From: Methylobacterium nonmethylotrophicum
GTDB taxonomy: Bacteria > Pseudomonadota > Alphaproteobacteria > Rhizobiales > Beijerinckiaceae
DNA length: 64,000 nt
NCBI RefSeq assembly: GCF_004745635.1
Contig: NZ_SRLB01000001.1
Location: 496,001 to 560,000, forward strand
Direction of reading: 5' to 3'
The notes beneath the pieces were generated by a model. It saw nothing but the letters and a program-made list of their open reading frames with translations. It had not been told where the DNA came from and did not search any database. This document shows, piece after piece, positions 24,758 through 33,540 of this stretch. Made by a program: the position numbers and the translations under genes. How positions within the stretch are numbered: the first letter of the stretch is position 1; each line of letters begins with the position of its first letter.

Positions 24758-26635
24758 TCAGGCGGCGTCGGCGGGTAGGTCGCGGCGCCTGTAGAGCTTC
24801 ATGTGGACCTGGTCGTACCTCGCCGCGTCCCCGATGCCGGCCTCGTCCAGCCGCCGCATGGCTTGGTGCGGCGCCAGGCCCATGCGGTCGGCGATCTCCT
24901 TGAGGGTAGCGTACTCGGCGGCGAACGCCTCGACGCTCGCCCTCGTGAACGCCCTGACCGAGCGCGGATCGCGCGGGCGATACCGGGGGGACCATTCCAG
25001 CAGGCCTGCCTTGGCCAGCCGCCACAGGTTCCGCGGATCGACGCCCCCCAGCATGGCGACGACCTCCCGCTCCGTGACGTCGTCGCCGGAACCCTCGCCC
25101 TGGATCACCCCGAGGACCTCGTCGCGGTCGATGATGAGGTCGTCGCAGCGTTCGCCGGTCGTGTTGCGCCCCACCCAGGCGAGACGGCCGTCGAGGACGA
25201 GCCGAAGGATCTCGACGATGCCCACGCGGATGGTCCGTGCGATCCGTTCGACGGCCATGCGCGGTTCGGCGGGGTTGGCCACGGGCACGGCATCACGGAA
25301 CAGCCGTGCCATGAAGGCGTCGACGTCCGGCCGGAGGAAGCGGCGCTTCGAGCCGGCGTTCCGGTCGGCCTCCGGCAGGACCGGCAGCAGGCCTGCCTCC
25401 TCCAAGTGGCCGACCTGCTTCACCGAGAAGCCGGTTCTGGCCGCGACGTCCTTGGCCGTGAGGTGGTCGTCGACGGTCGCGACGATGGCGGCGAAGTCCG
25501 CGACGGCGATCCGGAGACGCCGCCCGCCCGCTTGCGGTTCCGCGCCGACCAGGCGGAGAAGCCCGGCATCCGAGCGGCCGGAAGAGAACGCGGCGCTCCT
25601 CTGGGTGTGGACGCGCCTCTCGCCCAGCCGCACTCCGAGGAAGGGCGTGCCGGGGCTGATCGGGAGCCTTGCGAAGGCGTGCTCCCGAAGGGCATGCCGG
25701 AATTTCTCGAACCCGGCGTCCTTCAGGCTGGTCCGCAGGACCACGTGGACGCGTCCATAGACCTTCTCGTGCCCGACGGAGCCACGCTTGCCAGGTCGAT
25801 GCCGTCCGACGATGTCGTCCAGGGCGGCCTCGACGTCTCCCGGACCCTGCGAGGCGATCCTGTATCCTTGTTCCGTTGCCTGTGCGAGGTCCGCCATTCC
25901 CAAGGACGAGGGGTGCGTTCCCGGCCCGTGCAGGACGGAGATCCCGAGTGCCTCGCAGAATGCCGAGGCGGCGGGCAGCGGTGCGTCGTCCAGCCAGTTG
26001 CCCGCATCCCGCGTGCCGTCGAGCCTAGCGACGAACCAAGTCGGGAAGGCCGTGCCAGAGGAAGGCACCGCCTCGATCCGAAGCCGGTCCAGCACGGGGA
26101 GAACCTGGCGGGCGAGCGTTCCCGAGAAGTCGTGACCGGCCCGGAGGGTCGCATCGGCCTCGACATGCAGCAGGACGGACCCGTGACGGCGGCAGACCCT
26201 CACCGGGTCCAGCACCCATTCGAGCCTCGACCACGGACGGGCCCTAGCGGGGCCTTCGAACATGGCGAGATCCTCGGCGACGCAATGCGGACAGATCCGC
26301 GTCGCGGAGGCCAGGACCGATCCGGGTGGGAACCTTTCCGTGCCGACCGTGGCGGCCTTGTCGCCGACGTCGTGCGTCGGGGTATGTCGCCCGAGGGCAA
26401 GCCTCCCTTGCCGGTCGAGCCGGCGAAGTTCGGCCAAGGCGTCGAGCGCGCGCCCGTCCCCACGTCCGAGGCCATCGAGGTCGATGGACATGTCCTTGAG
26501 AAGGGTGCGCAGGCCCACGCCGTTGAGGGCGGCGAGGCGGGCGGCATAGCCCATCGCCGGTTCCCTCGGCTGCAATGGGTGCCCGAGGTTCAGGAACCGG
26601 CCCGAAAGGCCCCCGGGGGTTGCGCCGCCGGTCAC
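24758..26635 (-). CDS. tniQ: TniQ/TnsD-family target-selection protein
   Basis: A 625-residue TniQ-family protein, which binds the attachment site and recruits the TnsC ATPase in Tn7-like transposition. The TniQ core has GYAARLAALNGVGLRTLLKD near residue 30, the zinc-finger pattern ICPHC near 118 and PVRVCRRHGSVLL near 150. The C-terminal half carries three short helix-turn-helix-like units: LTAKDVAARTGFSVKQVGHL (about 391), VTEREVVAMLGGVDPRNLWR (about 520) and LKEIADRMGLAPHQAMRRLD (about 578). These probably read the target DNA. The GTG start overlaps the tnsC stop by 4 bp. The likely target, just past hppA, is inferred from where the element sits. Confidence 0.88.
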   Translation of the reverse strand: MTGGATPGGLSGRFLNLGHPLQPREPAMGYAARLAALNGVGLRTLLKDMSIDLDGLGRGDGRALDALAELRRLDRQGRLALGRHTPTHDVGDKAATVGTERFPPGSVLASATRICPHCVAEDLAMFEGPARARPWSRLEWVLDPVRVCRRHGSVLLHVEADATLRAGHDFSGTLARQVLPVLDRLRIEAVPSSGTAFPTWFVARLDGTRDAGNWLDDAPLPAASAFCEALGISVLHGPGTHPSSLGMADLAQATEQGYRIASQGPGDVEAALDDIVGRHRPGKRGSVGHEKVYGRVHVVLRTSLKDAGFEKFRHALREHAFARLPISPGTPFLGVRLGERRVHTQRSAAFSSGRSDAGLLRLVGAEPQAGGRRLRIAVADFAAIVATVDDHLTAKDVAARTGFSVKQVGHLEEAGLLPVLPEADRNAGSKRRFLRPDVDAFMARLFRDAVPVANPAEPRMAVERIARTIRVGIVEILRLVLDGRLAWVGRNTTGERCDDLIIDRDEVLGVIQGEGSGDDVTEREVVAMLGGVDPRNLWRLAKAGLLEWSPRYRPRDPRSVRAFTRASVEAFAAEYATLKEIADRMGLAPHQAMRRLDEAGIGDAARYDQVHMKLYRRRDLPADAA

Positions 26636-27681
26636 GATGACCGCGCCGGCGCGTCATCGACGGTCAGGAACGAACCCTGTCGCAAGTCGCGCCAGTGCTC
26701 GGCGAGGAACGGGTTCTTGTCGTCCTTGCCGTAGGCGAGGGAGCGACGCTCGAAGGCGACGGCGAAGTGGCCCGGGGTCAGCTTCGTCCGCTGCCAGTGG
26801 AGCGCCTCCTGCAAGGCCCCTTCGACGAGCTGGCAGATGCGGGCGTAGCGGTATCGTGCGGCGAAGGCGAGCCGCTCGGGCAAGTCGGTTTCCTTTAGGT
26901 GATCCGACCCGATGCCGACCGGCTCGCCCATCTCGGAGAGGATCTTGAGGACGAGGTCCCTTTCGCCGGGCATCTCCACGTCGGCGAAACCGACGAAGTG
27001 CCCCCGTCGCTCGACCTGCTGGTCGCCGACGGGCAGCTTCAGGACATCGGGCAGGCCGGAGAACACGAACGCGACCGGCCACTTCGTGTCGATGGCCACG
27101 CCCTTGATGGCGTTCGCGAGTTCGTCGCGCTCTTCCTTCGACGCGTTCCCCTTCAAGAGGTGCTGGGCCTCGTCGACGTGGACGAGGAACACCCCCTGGG
27201 ATCGTAGGATGCCGGCCATCCTGTCCCAGACCTCGCCGCGTCCCATGTCCGCGACCATTCCGTAACCGGCCTCCCGAATGATATGGGTGCCGACGAGACG
27301 CGGATGGCTGTAGCCCTTGAGCTTGATCGAGACATAGCGCGGCGCTAGGCCGTACGGCCCTTGCACGGGCCTCAGCGCATCGTGCTCGCCCAGCATGCGG
27401 TCGATGGCGAAGGTCTTTCCGGCGCCGCTCGACCCCACGAGAAAGAAGCATTCAGCCTCTTGCCGCGGGAGTTGGCGCGTCGCGACGTAGCGCTCCAGGA
27501 AGCGGTTGAAGCCCGTGAGGAGGGCGTCATCGCGGTCGCACCTCACGTAGACCGACTTCACCTTCGCGAGGCCGTCGATCACGCGCCGGCTGCCCTCGGG
27601 CATGCCGGCGCTGACGCCCCGGAAGTAGTCGTCGTCATCCATCGCGGGGGCGATGACGGTTTCGGGTCGCGTGGTCATCAC
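26632..27681 (-). CDS. tniB: TnsC/TniB-type AAA+ transposition ATPase
   Basis: A 349-residue AAA+ regulator that links the TniQ-bound target to the transposase. Walker A is FFLVGSSGAGKTFAIDRML with the lysine at residue 89. Walker B is VFLVHVDEAQHL near 170. A sensor region, VAFVFSGLPDVLKLP, lies near 203. The closing part (YRYARICQLVEGALQEALHW) is the family's lid-domain helix pattern. The start ATG overlaps the tnsB stop by 4 bp and the stop overlaps the tniQ start by 4 bp, so the three proteins are translationally coupled. Confidence 0.92.
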   Translation of the reverse strand: MMTTRPETVIAPAMDDDDYFRGVSAGMPEGSRRVIDGLAKVKSVYVRCDRDDALLTGFNRFLERYVATRQLPRQEAECFFLVGSSGAGKTFAIDRMLGEHDALRPVQGPYGLAPRYVSIKLKGYSHPRLVGTHIIREAGYGMVADMGRGEVWDRMAGILRSQGVFLVHVDEAQHLLKGNASKEERDELANAIKGVAIDTKWPVAFVFSGLPDVLKLPVGDQQVERRGHFVGFADVEMPGERDLVLKILSEMGEPVGIGSDHLKETDLPERLAFAARYRYARICQLVEGALQEALHWQRTKLTPGHFAVAFERRSLAYGKDDKNPFLAEHWRDLRQGSFLTVDDAPARSS

Positions 27682-29891
27682 CGTTCCTCGTCACGATAGC
27701 GGTTGACGGACTTTCGGGTGGCCGGCTTGGCCGGGTCGGCGACGCGGCCGGAGCCGGGCTTCCTCGCGATGGACACGCCCAGCGTGTCGGGCTCGTCCGC
27801 GGCGGACATCGGCGCCCCTTCCGGCTTGGCCCGGGGAGACGACGCCCTGTCGCCGGCCCGTTCCAACCGTTCGAGGAAGGCGAGGTGCTGGTCGTTCGTC
27901 ATGACGTCGGACGGTGCGCCGGCGCGGATGCGGGCTTCCTCGGCCGCCCGCTTGATGAACTGCCGCGCCTCGTGCCTGACGCTGCGCCCGTCGGCGGCCT
28001 CGTCGGCGGCGAACCGCTTGATCTCGTCGTTGTAGTGCTCAAGCCGCGTCAGCGGCACGCCGCGGAACTCGTCCGCCTTGAACGCCATGAAGTCGCCCTC
28101 GGCGCCGATGGCGCGCCGGGCCTCCTCGGGCACCAGCACCAGGATGGTGCCCAGGTCGTTGGGGTTGATGACGCCGGTGAGATCGCGGCGCCCGACCAAG
28201 CCGTACAGGAGCCCCATCTTCGGGTGCTTGTAGTCCACGTGCATGTACCTGACGCCCGGCGCCCGGATGCGCAGGTTCCGCTTGCGGATTCCGAACGCCG
28301 CGTGCCTCTGCACCTCGTCGGGCGCGGTCAGGAGCTCGTTGGTCGACCGTTCCCAGACCGAGAGCGGGCTCATGTCGCCCAGGCCCGAATGGGGCCGCCG
28401 GTGGTATTCGTCGACGATGTACCGGACGAGCAGGATCTCGACCTCGTGGGCCATGACGCTGGCCATTCCCTCGGCCTCGTAGTCGCCGCGCTTGACCACG
28501 TTGGCGAAGGCCTGCCCCGTGAACATCCGGCAGAACCCCTTCAGGCTCCGGAAGAACGACTCGATGTGCCCGCGCGAGGCGGGGTTGCCGCCGGGGTAGC
28601 GGTGGGTGATGCCGCAGCGCCGCACGGTGTCGCGGAAGTCGCCCTCGAAGGCAGGGCCGCCATCGGTCGCGATCTCGCGCGACTTCGCCGTCATCGGCCA
28701 TTCGGAGGTGGCCTTCGCGAGCCTGGCCCAGCCGGTCTTGTCGATGAACATCGAGTGGAGGGCACGCCGGGAGCCCATCGTGGAAGGCTTTCCCGGCGTG
28801 ACGTTCAGGGCGACGATGCAACGCGTGACGACGTCGATGCCGGCCGTCACGGTGCAGCGGACCTTGGGGTCGAGCTTCCTCGCTTGCTCGCGCTGCTTCG
28901 GCGTCAGCGTGTCGTAGACCTCCGCGTCGTTGAGGATGGCAAAGAGGTCCATCTCCCAGTCGTCCATCTCGACGCGGCCCATCCGCTCGATGACCTCAAG
29001 CCCGTTGAAGGTCCGCAATCCCTCTCCGACCGGTGTGTACTTACGCCCGGCGACGTCGGTCCCGAGCCGGCCCGCGTCGACGGTCACCGGCGGCAGCATG
29101 TTCACGCGACGGCGGACGGCCCGCTCGTTCACGGACAGTTGCGCGTCCTTCGGGAGCTCCCTGTTCAGCCTCCGAACGTCGGCATCGACATCCATGAAGA
29201 CGTCGTCCTTGGCGGGGCAGCCGCGGCTCGCGTACTCGTCGACACGCTGCTGGATGATATTGAGGACCCGGCCGTCGAGCTGCTTGCGGTTCCCGCAGCG
29301 GCCGTAGCCCGGCTTGAAGGCGCTCGACCTGAACCCCGCGTCCTCGAACTCGGAAATCCACTCCCTGAGCGTCGTCGGGCCCGGATAGTCGTAGGTCTTG
29401 CGCTGGATCCCGACGATGTCGCGTCCGAGCGGACGCGGCATGTCGTACCTGTCGATGTACCACTGGTGGACGGCCTCGCGCTCGGCCTCGATGAAGCCTG
29501 CGAGACCCTTGGGGGTGAGGGCGGGCTTCCGGTCGCGGCCGTCGAGCCCGGCGCGCGCCCGGTTCCAGCGCGTGCACCATTCGACCTTCCAGGCGATGGC
29601 CCGCAACTCGGCGTCGGTCAGGTCGTGCAGGAGCAGGTCGTCGTCGCGGAGGGCGAGGTCCCTCCCGGCCGCCGAGAAGTAGTTCTCGTCGACGGCGATG
29701 ACCTTGGCGTCCCGAAGCTCCTGCTGGCGCTTGTCGGTGAGGTGCCACGCGTCGTCGTCGTCGACGAGCATCTCGCCGTCGACGACGTGCATCAGCACCC
29801 ACGCCTGTTCGAGGCGCTCGGCTGGCCTGTAGCACTCGCCGTTCCGCCGGACGCGGTCGTTGAGCGTGAGGTAAAGTCGCTTGTTCGGCAT
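27678..29891 (-). CDS. tnsB: TnsB/TniA-type DDE transposase with Mu C-terminal domain
   Basis: A 737-residue transposase that binds the element ends and joins 3' ends to target DNA. The N-terminal third holds helix-turn-helix regions. The RNase H core shows the catalytic triad as D315 (WEMDLFAIL), D410 (IATDGGPAFEG) and E444 (SRGHIESFFRSLK), a D-34-E spacing normal for the group. A Mu-type beta-barrel follows (RIRAPGVRYMHVDYKHPKMGLLYG) and then a disordered tail that would contact TnsC. The ATG at 29891 was chosen because AGGAGAGG precedes it. An upstream ATG at 29939 is less likely. All catalytic residues are intact. Confidence 0.93.
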   Translation of the reverse strand: MPNKRLYLTLNDRVRRNGECYRPAERLEQAWVLMHVVDGEMLVDDDDAWHLTDKRQQELRDAKVIAVDENYFSAAGRDLALRDDDLLLHDLTDAELRAIAWKVEWCTRWNRARAGLDGRDRKPALTPKGLAGFIEAEREAVHQWYIDRYDMPRPLGRDIVGIQRKTYDYPGPTTLREWISEFEDAGFRSSAFKPGYGRCGNRKQLDGRVLNIIQQRVDEYASRGCPAKDDVFMDVDADVRRLNRELPKDAQLSVNERAVRRRVNMLPPVTVDAGRLGTDVAGRKYTPVGEGLRTFNGLEVIERMGRVEMDDWEMDLFAILNDAEVYDTLTPKQREQARKLDPKVRCTVTAGIDVVTRCIVALNVTPGKPSTMGSRRALHSMFIDKTGWARLAKATSEWPMTAKSREIATDGGPAFEGDFRDTVRRCGITHRYPGGNPASRGHIESFFRSLKGFCRMFTGQAFANVVKRGDYEAEGMASVMAHEVEILLVRYIVDEYHRRPHSGLGDMSPLSVWERSTNELLTAPDEVQRHAAFGIRKRNLRIRAPGVRYMHVDYKHPKMGLLYGLVGRRDLTGVINPNDLGTILVLVPEEARRAIGAEGDFMAFKADEFRGVPLTRLEHYNDEIKRFAADEAADGRSVRHEARQFIKRAAEEARIRAGAPSDVMTNDQHLAFLERLERAGDRASSPRAKPEGAPMSAADEPDTLGVSIARKPGSGRVADPAKPATRKSVNRYRDEER

Positions 29892-29965
29892 GTATCGACC
29901 TCTCCTTCCCGGATGCCGGGAGGTGTCCTCGAAGGACATCTTCCCGGCGGGAGCTGCAGGGCTTG

Positions 29966-30574
29966 TTAAGCGGCGTGGTTAGTGCCGATTAGGCTCGACC
30001 CGTTGGTTAAGGGCGTGTCCATGTGGAGGCGCTCGCCCGGCGGGTTCCGGAGATGCCCGGCCGGGATGAGGGCGAAGGCCGCCCGCATCCCCCTGACGCC
30101 GTACCCCGACGCCTTGCCGAGGCCGGCGGCGGTGACGGTCCCGGGCAAGCCCGGGAGGATCGCGCGGACCGCCTCCCAAGCCTCGCGGTCCTGCTCGGCG
30201 CCGCAGCGCGCGATCAGGCCGGCGTTCTGGACCGACGCCGGGTCGAGACCTTCGAAGGTCACCAGCCTGTAGTCATCGGCGAACCCGGTGGTGTCCTGCT
30301 CGCAGATGAGCCGCAGCTTGCCCGCGGTGTCGTCCTTGAGCGCCGCTTCCGCATTGCTCTTGACCGCGTAAGCCTTGCGGTGGCCGCAGCGGTGCTCGAC
30401 GACGACATCCATGAAGTAGACGTGCAGGATACCGTTGCGCCGGTAGCTGACCTTCACCTGCTCGTGGATCGCCCGGACCGTCGAGAACGAGGCGAGGACC
30501 GTGATGACGGTGCGCTCGGACTCGCTGTCGAAGCCGTGCGTCCGGCGCCGGACCGGATCGGGCAGGTTACCCAC
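29966..30574 (-). CDS. tnsA: TnsA-like transposon endonuclease subunit
   Basis: A 202-residue protein upstream of tnsB with the layout of the TnsA catalytic domain, the subunit that nicks 5' ends so that transposition is cut-and-paste. Candidate active-site residues are E20 (DSESERTVI), D56 (VYFMDVVVEH) and K72 (YAVKSN), a Glu/Asp/x-x-Lys order like Tn7 TnsA. The start is a GTG at 30574 with a weak ribosome site. The same frame stays open upstream to 30695 with protein-like sequence but no usual start codon, so the true N-terminus is unsure. Family assignment rests on motif order and position. Confidence 0.78.
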   Translation of the reverse strand: MGNLPDPVRRRTHGFDSESERTVITVLASFSTVRAIHEQVKVSYRRNGILHVYFMDVVVEHRCGHRKAYAVKSNAEAALKDDTAGKLRLICEQDTTGFADDYRLVTFEGLDPASVQNAGLIARCGAEQDREAWEAVRAILPGLPGTVTAAGLGKASGYGVRGMRAAFALIPAGHLRNPPGERLHMDTPLTNGSSLIGTNHAA

Positions 30575-30699
30575 CGAGGCACCCCGCTTGCGCGAGCGGG
30601 GCTTCCTGGCGGGGTCCGTCCAGGGATAGTCGATGCCGACGAGATCGGGAGCCGCTTGCGCGGCCGTTCCCGTGTCCCCCTTTGGCCGGGACTAGCCTG

Positions 30700-30789
30700 T
30701 CACCCTTTGGAGGCGACGAGGGCGGGTGCCGAGAACAGGGTCGGACGGCCGGCGCAGAGGTCGGCGAGGAGGGATTGGCGATTGAACAT
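30700..30789 (-). CDS. Possible small peptide (29 residues)
   Basis: MFNRQSLLADLCAGRPTLFS and nine further residues, preceded by GGGAGGCTTCCCCG as a ribosome site. It lies between the tnsA-like gene and the FtsH-like block. The same GGAGGCT(T)CCC leader precedes the neighbouring short frames, which is the main reason for listing it. No family is recognised. Confidence 0.25.
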   Translation of the reverse strand: MFNRQSLLADLCAGRPTLFSAPALVASKG

Positions 30790-30890
30790 CGGGGAAGCCT
30801 CCCGGGAAAAGGGCGAGACACGACGCCCCGGGATGGGGCGCGCCTTCGGGTTTTCGCGAAGGGTCGGGCGCCTGGTTACGGCGCTCCGGG

Positions 30891-30965
30891 TCAGGTCCGT
30901 ATTCGGGAGTTCCCCGCCACGCGGGCACCGACGGACCGGGGAAGCTTGGCGGTTATGCTGTGCAT
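30891..30965 (-). CDS. Possible small peptide (24 residues)
   Basis: MHSITAKLPRSVGARVAGNS and four further residues, with a strong GGAGGAGGCTTCCC leader directly before the ATG. The region 30575-31128 otherwise contains no supported gene. This may be a leader peptide or a chance frame with a good ribosome site. Confidence 0.25.
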   Translation of the reverse strand: MHSITAKLPRSVGARVAGNSRIRT

Positions 30966-31128
30966 GGGAAGCCTCCTCCGGTTAGGGCCAGGTTCTGGCC
31001 GGTGGGTCGATTGGCGGCGGTGATGGATCCTGTCACCGCCCAGGCTGACGAGAAGTTAACAAAAACCCTGGCCCCAATCCGTCGCCGGAAAGCCTGTGGA
31101 CAACGTGGCCGAGGCTTCGAATGCCCCG

Positions 31129-31335
31129 TCACGGGCGACGAGGCCCCGGGAAGGTCACGACGTTGGCGTCCGCCCGACGGGCCAGTCGGCGTTCCTCGAC
31201 GAGTTCCAGGCCGGTCTCGACCTCGACGGAGACTGCTCCGAGCAGGTCGCTCATGTCGTCGGGCGGCAGGAGGCGCGAGAGGCGGACGAGGTTCATGACG
31301 ACCTCCGCGATGCGGGCGTCGACATCATCACGCAT
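31129..31335 (-). CDS. Small hypothetical protein coupled to FtsH-like gene
   Basis: A 68-residue, largely helical acidic protein (MRDDVDARIAEVVMNLVRLS, then LLPPDDMSDLLGAVSVEVET and ending NVVTFPGPRRP). Its ATG lies inside the end of the FtsH-like gene (8-bp overlap, 31328-31335) with GGGAGGCTCCC as ribosome site, so translation is probably coupled. It may be a partner or adaptor of the protease. No family is recognised. Confidence 0.6.
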   Translation of the reverse strand: MRDDVDARIAEVVMNLVRLSRLLPPDDMSDLLGAVSVEVETGLELVEERRLARRADANVVTFPGPRRP

Positions 31336-33361
31336 GGGAGCCTCCCTCGCCAACCGTCGCCCCGTCGGGAGGCGTGACCGGGGTATCCGCGATGATGGCG
31401 CGGACCTCGTCCCCGCCGAGGACGCGGCGCTCGACGAGGCAGTCGGCGACGCGCTCGATCCGGTCCATGTTCTCCCTGACCAGACGAAGGGCCTTGGCAT
31501 AGACGCGGTCGAGATCGTGCCGGACCTCGTCGAGGAACGCGCCGTCGGTCCGGAGGAGCGCCTGCACCTCCGAATGGTCGCCACGGTACAGGAGGGAACC
31601 CGACAGGCCCCAGGAGGCCACCTTCGAGGCGAGCAATCCGGTCGCGACCGCGAGGTCGCTCTCCCGCCCGCCGCCGGCGCCGGACGTCGGTTCGCCCCAG
31701 ACCTCGTCGGCCGCCCTGCCGGCGAGTTGGGTCACCGCGAGGGCGTCGACCTGCGCGGCCGTCATCATGGTGGGATTGCGCAGGCGCAAGCTCGTCCTGC
31801 CGGCGAAGGCGCCGCGCTCGACGATGGTGACCACGTCGAGCGTCAAGGAGCCGGTGACTTCGCCGATGACGGAATGCCCGGCTTCGTGGCGGGCGATGGC
31901 CCTGACGGTCTCGGGCGGGCGTGTCTCGGGCGGGCACACCTGGCGGACGAGGTCGTCCATCGCGACCGGGCGACCGGCAGCCTGGGCCGCGGCCCGGGCG
32001 CTTCGGGCCCATCTGGCGACATCGGCACCGGTGGCGCCGATGCCGAGAATGCCGAGCGGCGTCAGGTCGGCACCGGTCGGCGCATCGTCCCCGAGATGCT
32101 GGCCGATGATGCCGACGATGGCCTCCGCATCCGGCAGCCCGATCCTGAGGACGCGGTTGAGACGGCCCGGACGCACCAGCGCCGGGTCGAGCCTGTCCGG
32201 GTGGTTCGTCGCCGCGACCAAGATCAGGTTGACGCTGGACGACGCCGCGGACTCGATTTCCTGCAACAGACAGCCGACAATGGGGCTGAAAAAATCCCTA
32301 TTCCGGCTGTCCAAATTCTCACGTGACGGGACGCCGTCGATCTCGTCGATGAACAACACGGCAGGTCCGTTGGCCGATGCCTCCTGGAACGTCGTCGTGA
32401 TAGCCCGGATAACGTCGCCAAGGTATCCGGAATTACTTCCGAGCCATGCCGACGCACTGGCAATATGCAACGGAAGCTTCAGGCTCTTGGCCAAACTGAC
32501 GGCATAGCTGCTCTTGCCGGTCCCGGGCGGGCCCGCCAGCACGACCGCGCGGTCGCCCTTGACGGCCTCGGACCAGGGAATGCCCTTCGCGCGCCAGTCC
32601 TCGACCGCGGCCGCGAGGGCGAGGCCCCATTCCCTCGCCTCGCCGTAACCGTGCGTCCGTTCCAGGGGCGGGGCGTCGTTCGTCGCGACGACGGCCCGCC
32701 TGGCATCCGCGATGGCTCGGAGCCGCCTCGCGCAGGCACCGGGCGTCGAGTTGCGGCGGATCGCCGAGCAGATGTCCAGGAAGGTCAGGCCGGCCAGCGG
32801 TGGCAACTTCCGAGCTCGGCGGCCGGTGACCAGCGCCACGACCGTCTGGACCGCGGCGGAACTGGGGGCGCCCAGGCTCAGGCGGATGTCGGCGGAGCCT
32901 GTCAGGGTCGAGGGCAGGTAGCGTGCGGGAGCTTGCGAGATCCCCGCGATGTTGGCGCCGTTGCCGAGCAGGTTGACGACCTTCTCGGCCCCGTTGTCGG
33001 GTCGATCTTGCGTCCTGCTGCTTCCGGAGCGCTGCAGGACGTCCGAGAAGACACCGGCGGTACGGACAGCCTCGGCGACCGGCGCGATCATGTCGGTATG
33101 GGCGACCTCGACGACCAAGGCGATGCCGTTGCGTGAGCGGATGGCGGCCCGGTCGCGCACCGCCAGCGCCTCCATCAGCATCGCGGCGGCGAGCAGCCGC
33201 GGGACCGGGTTCGTATCGAGGAAGGCAGCGTGCTCCTCCTCGGGCGATGCCGGGGATGCCGGCTCGACTTCGATGTCGGGGCAGCCCTCTTCCTCGGTCC
33301 GGCCGGCGACACGCAGGGCAAGTTCGAGGAGCGTGGGGGCGGAAGTGGCGTTATGGTTCAC
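31328..33361 (-). CDS. Soluble FtsH-like AAA+ zinc metalloprotease
   Basis: A 677-residue AAA+ ATPase joined to an M41-type peptidase. Walker A is VVLAGPPGTGKSSYAVSLAK with K283, Walker B is AVLFIDEIDGVPS, then VAATNHPDRLDPALVRPGRLNR with sensor and arginine-finger region. The zinc motif HEAGH has H492 and H496, with D569 (GRESDLAVATG) as probable third ligand. Unlike housekeeping FtsH there is no obvious N-terminal membrane segment. Instead there are about 230 residues of unknown soluble sequence. It lies in cargo next to the transposition genes with a coupled small protein. A role in regulated proteolysis of an invader or of transposition proteins is speculation. Confidence 0.85.
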   Translation of the reverse strand: MNHNATSAPTLLELALRVAGRTEEEGCPDIEVEPASPASPEEEHAAFLDTNPVPRLLAAAMLMEALAVRDRAAIRSRNGIALVVEVAHTDMIAPVAEAVRTAGVFSDVLQRSGSSRTQDRPDNGAEKVVNLLGNGANIAGISQAPARYLPSTLTGSADIRLSLGAPSSAAVQTVVALVTGRRARKLPPLAGLTFLDICSAIRRNSTPGACARRLRAIADARRAVVATNDAPPLERTHGYGEAREWGLALAAAVEDWRAKGIPWSEAVKGDRAVVLAGPPGTGKSSYAVSLAKSLKLPLHIASASAWLGSNSGYLGDVIRAITTTFQEASANGPAVLFIDEIDGVPSRENLDSRNRDFFSPIVGCLLQEIESAASSSVNLILVAATNHPDRLDPALVRPGRLNRVLRIGLPDAEAIVGIIGQHLGDDAPTGADLTPLGILGIGATGADVARWARSARAAAQAAGRPVAMDDLVRQVCPPETRPPETVRAIARHEAGHSVIGEVTGSLTLDVVTIVERGAFAGRTSLRLRNPTMMTAAQVDALAVTQLAGRAADEVWGEPTSGAGGGRESDLAVATGLLASKVASWGLSGSLLYRGDHSEVQALLRTDGAFLDEVRHDLDRVYAKALRLVRENMDRIERVADCLVERRVLGGDEVRAIIADTPVTPPDGATVGEGGSHA

Positions 33362-33407
33362 GGCGGGCCTCCGTCATCGGGCCGCCGCGCGCGTCCGTGC
33401 GCGCCGG

Positions 33408-33509
33408 TCAGGCCCGTGGGGGTGTCCTGGATCGGATGAAGGGGCGGATGGCCGGGCAGACCTGAAGGCAGCCGGCGCGGCGCGATATCCGTTTCATGCT
33501 TTCGGTCAT
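33408..33509 (-). CDS. Possible small basic peptide (33 residues)
   Basis: MTESMKRISRRAGCLQVCPA plus 13 residues, preceded by GAGGAGC. It fills the gap between the 110-residue gene and the FtsH-like gene on the same strand. It is short and unmatched, so it may be a chance frame. Confidence 0.25.
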   Translation of the reverse strand: MTESMKRISRRAGCLQVCPAIRPFIRSRTPPRA

Positions 33510-33540
33510 GCCATGCTCCTCGGGCAACGTGCGGGTCGGG

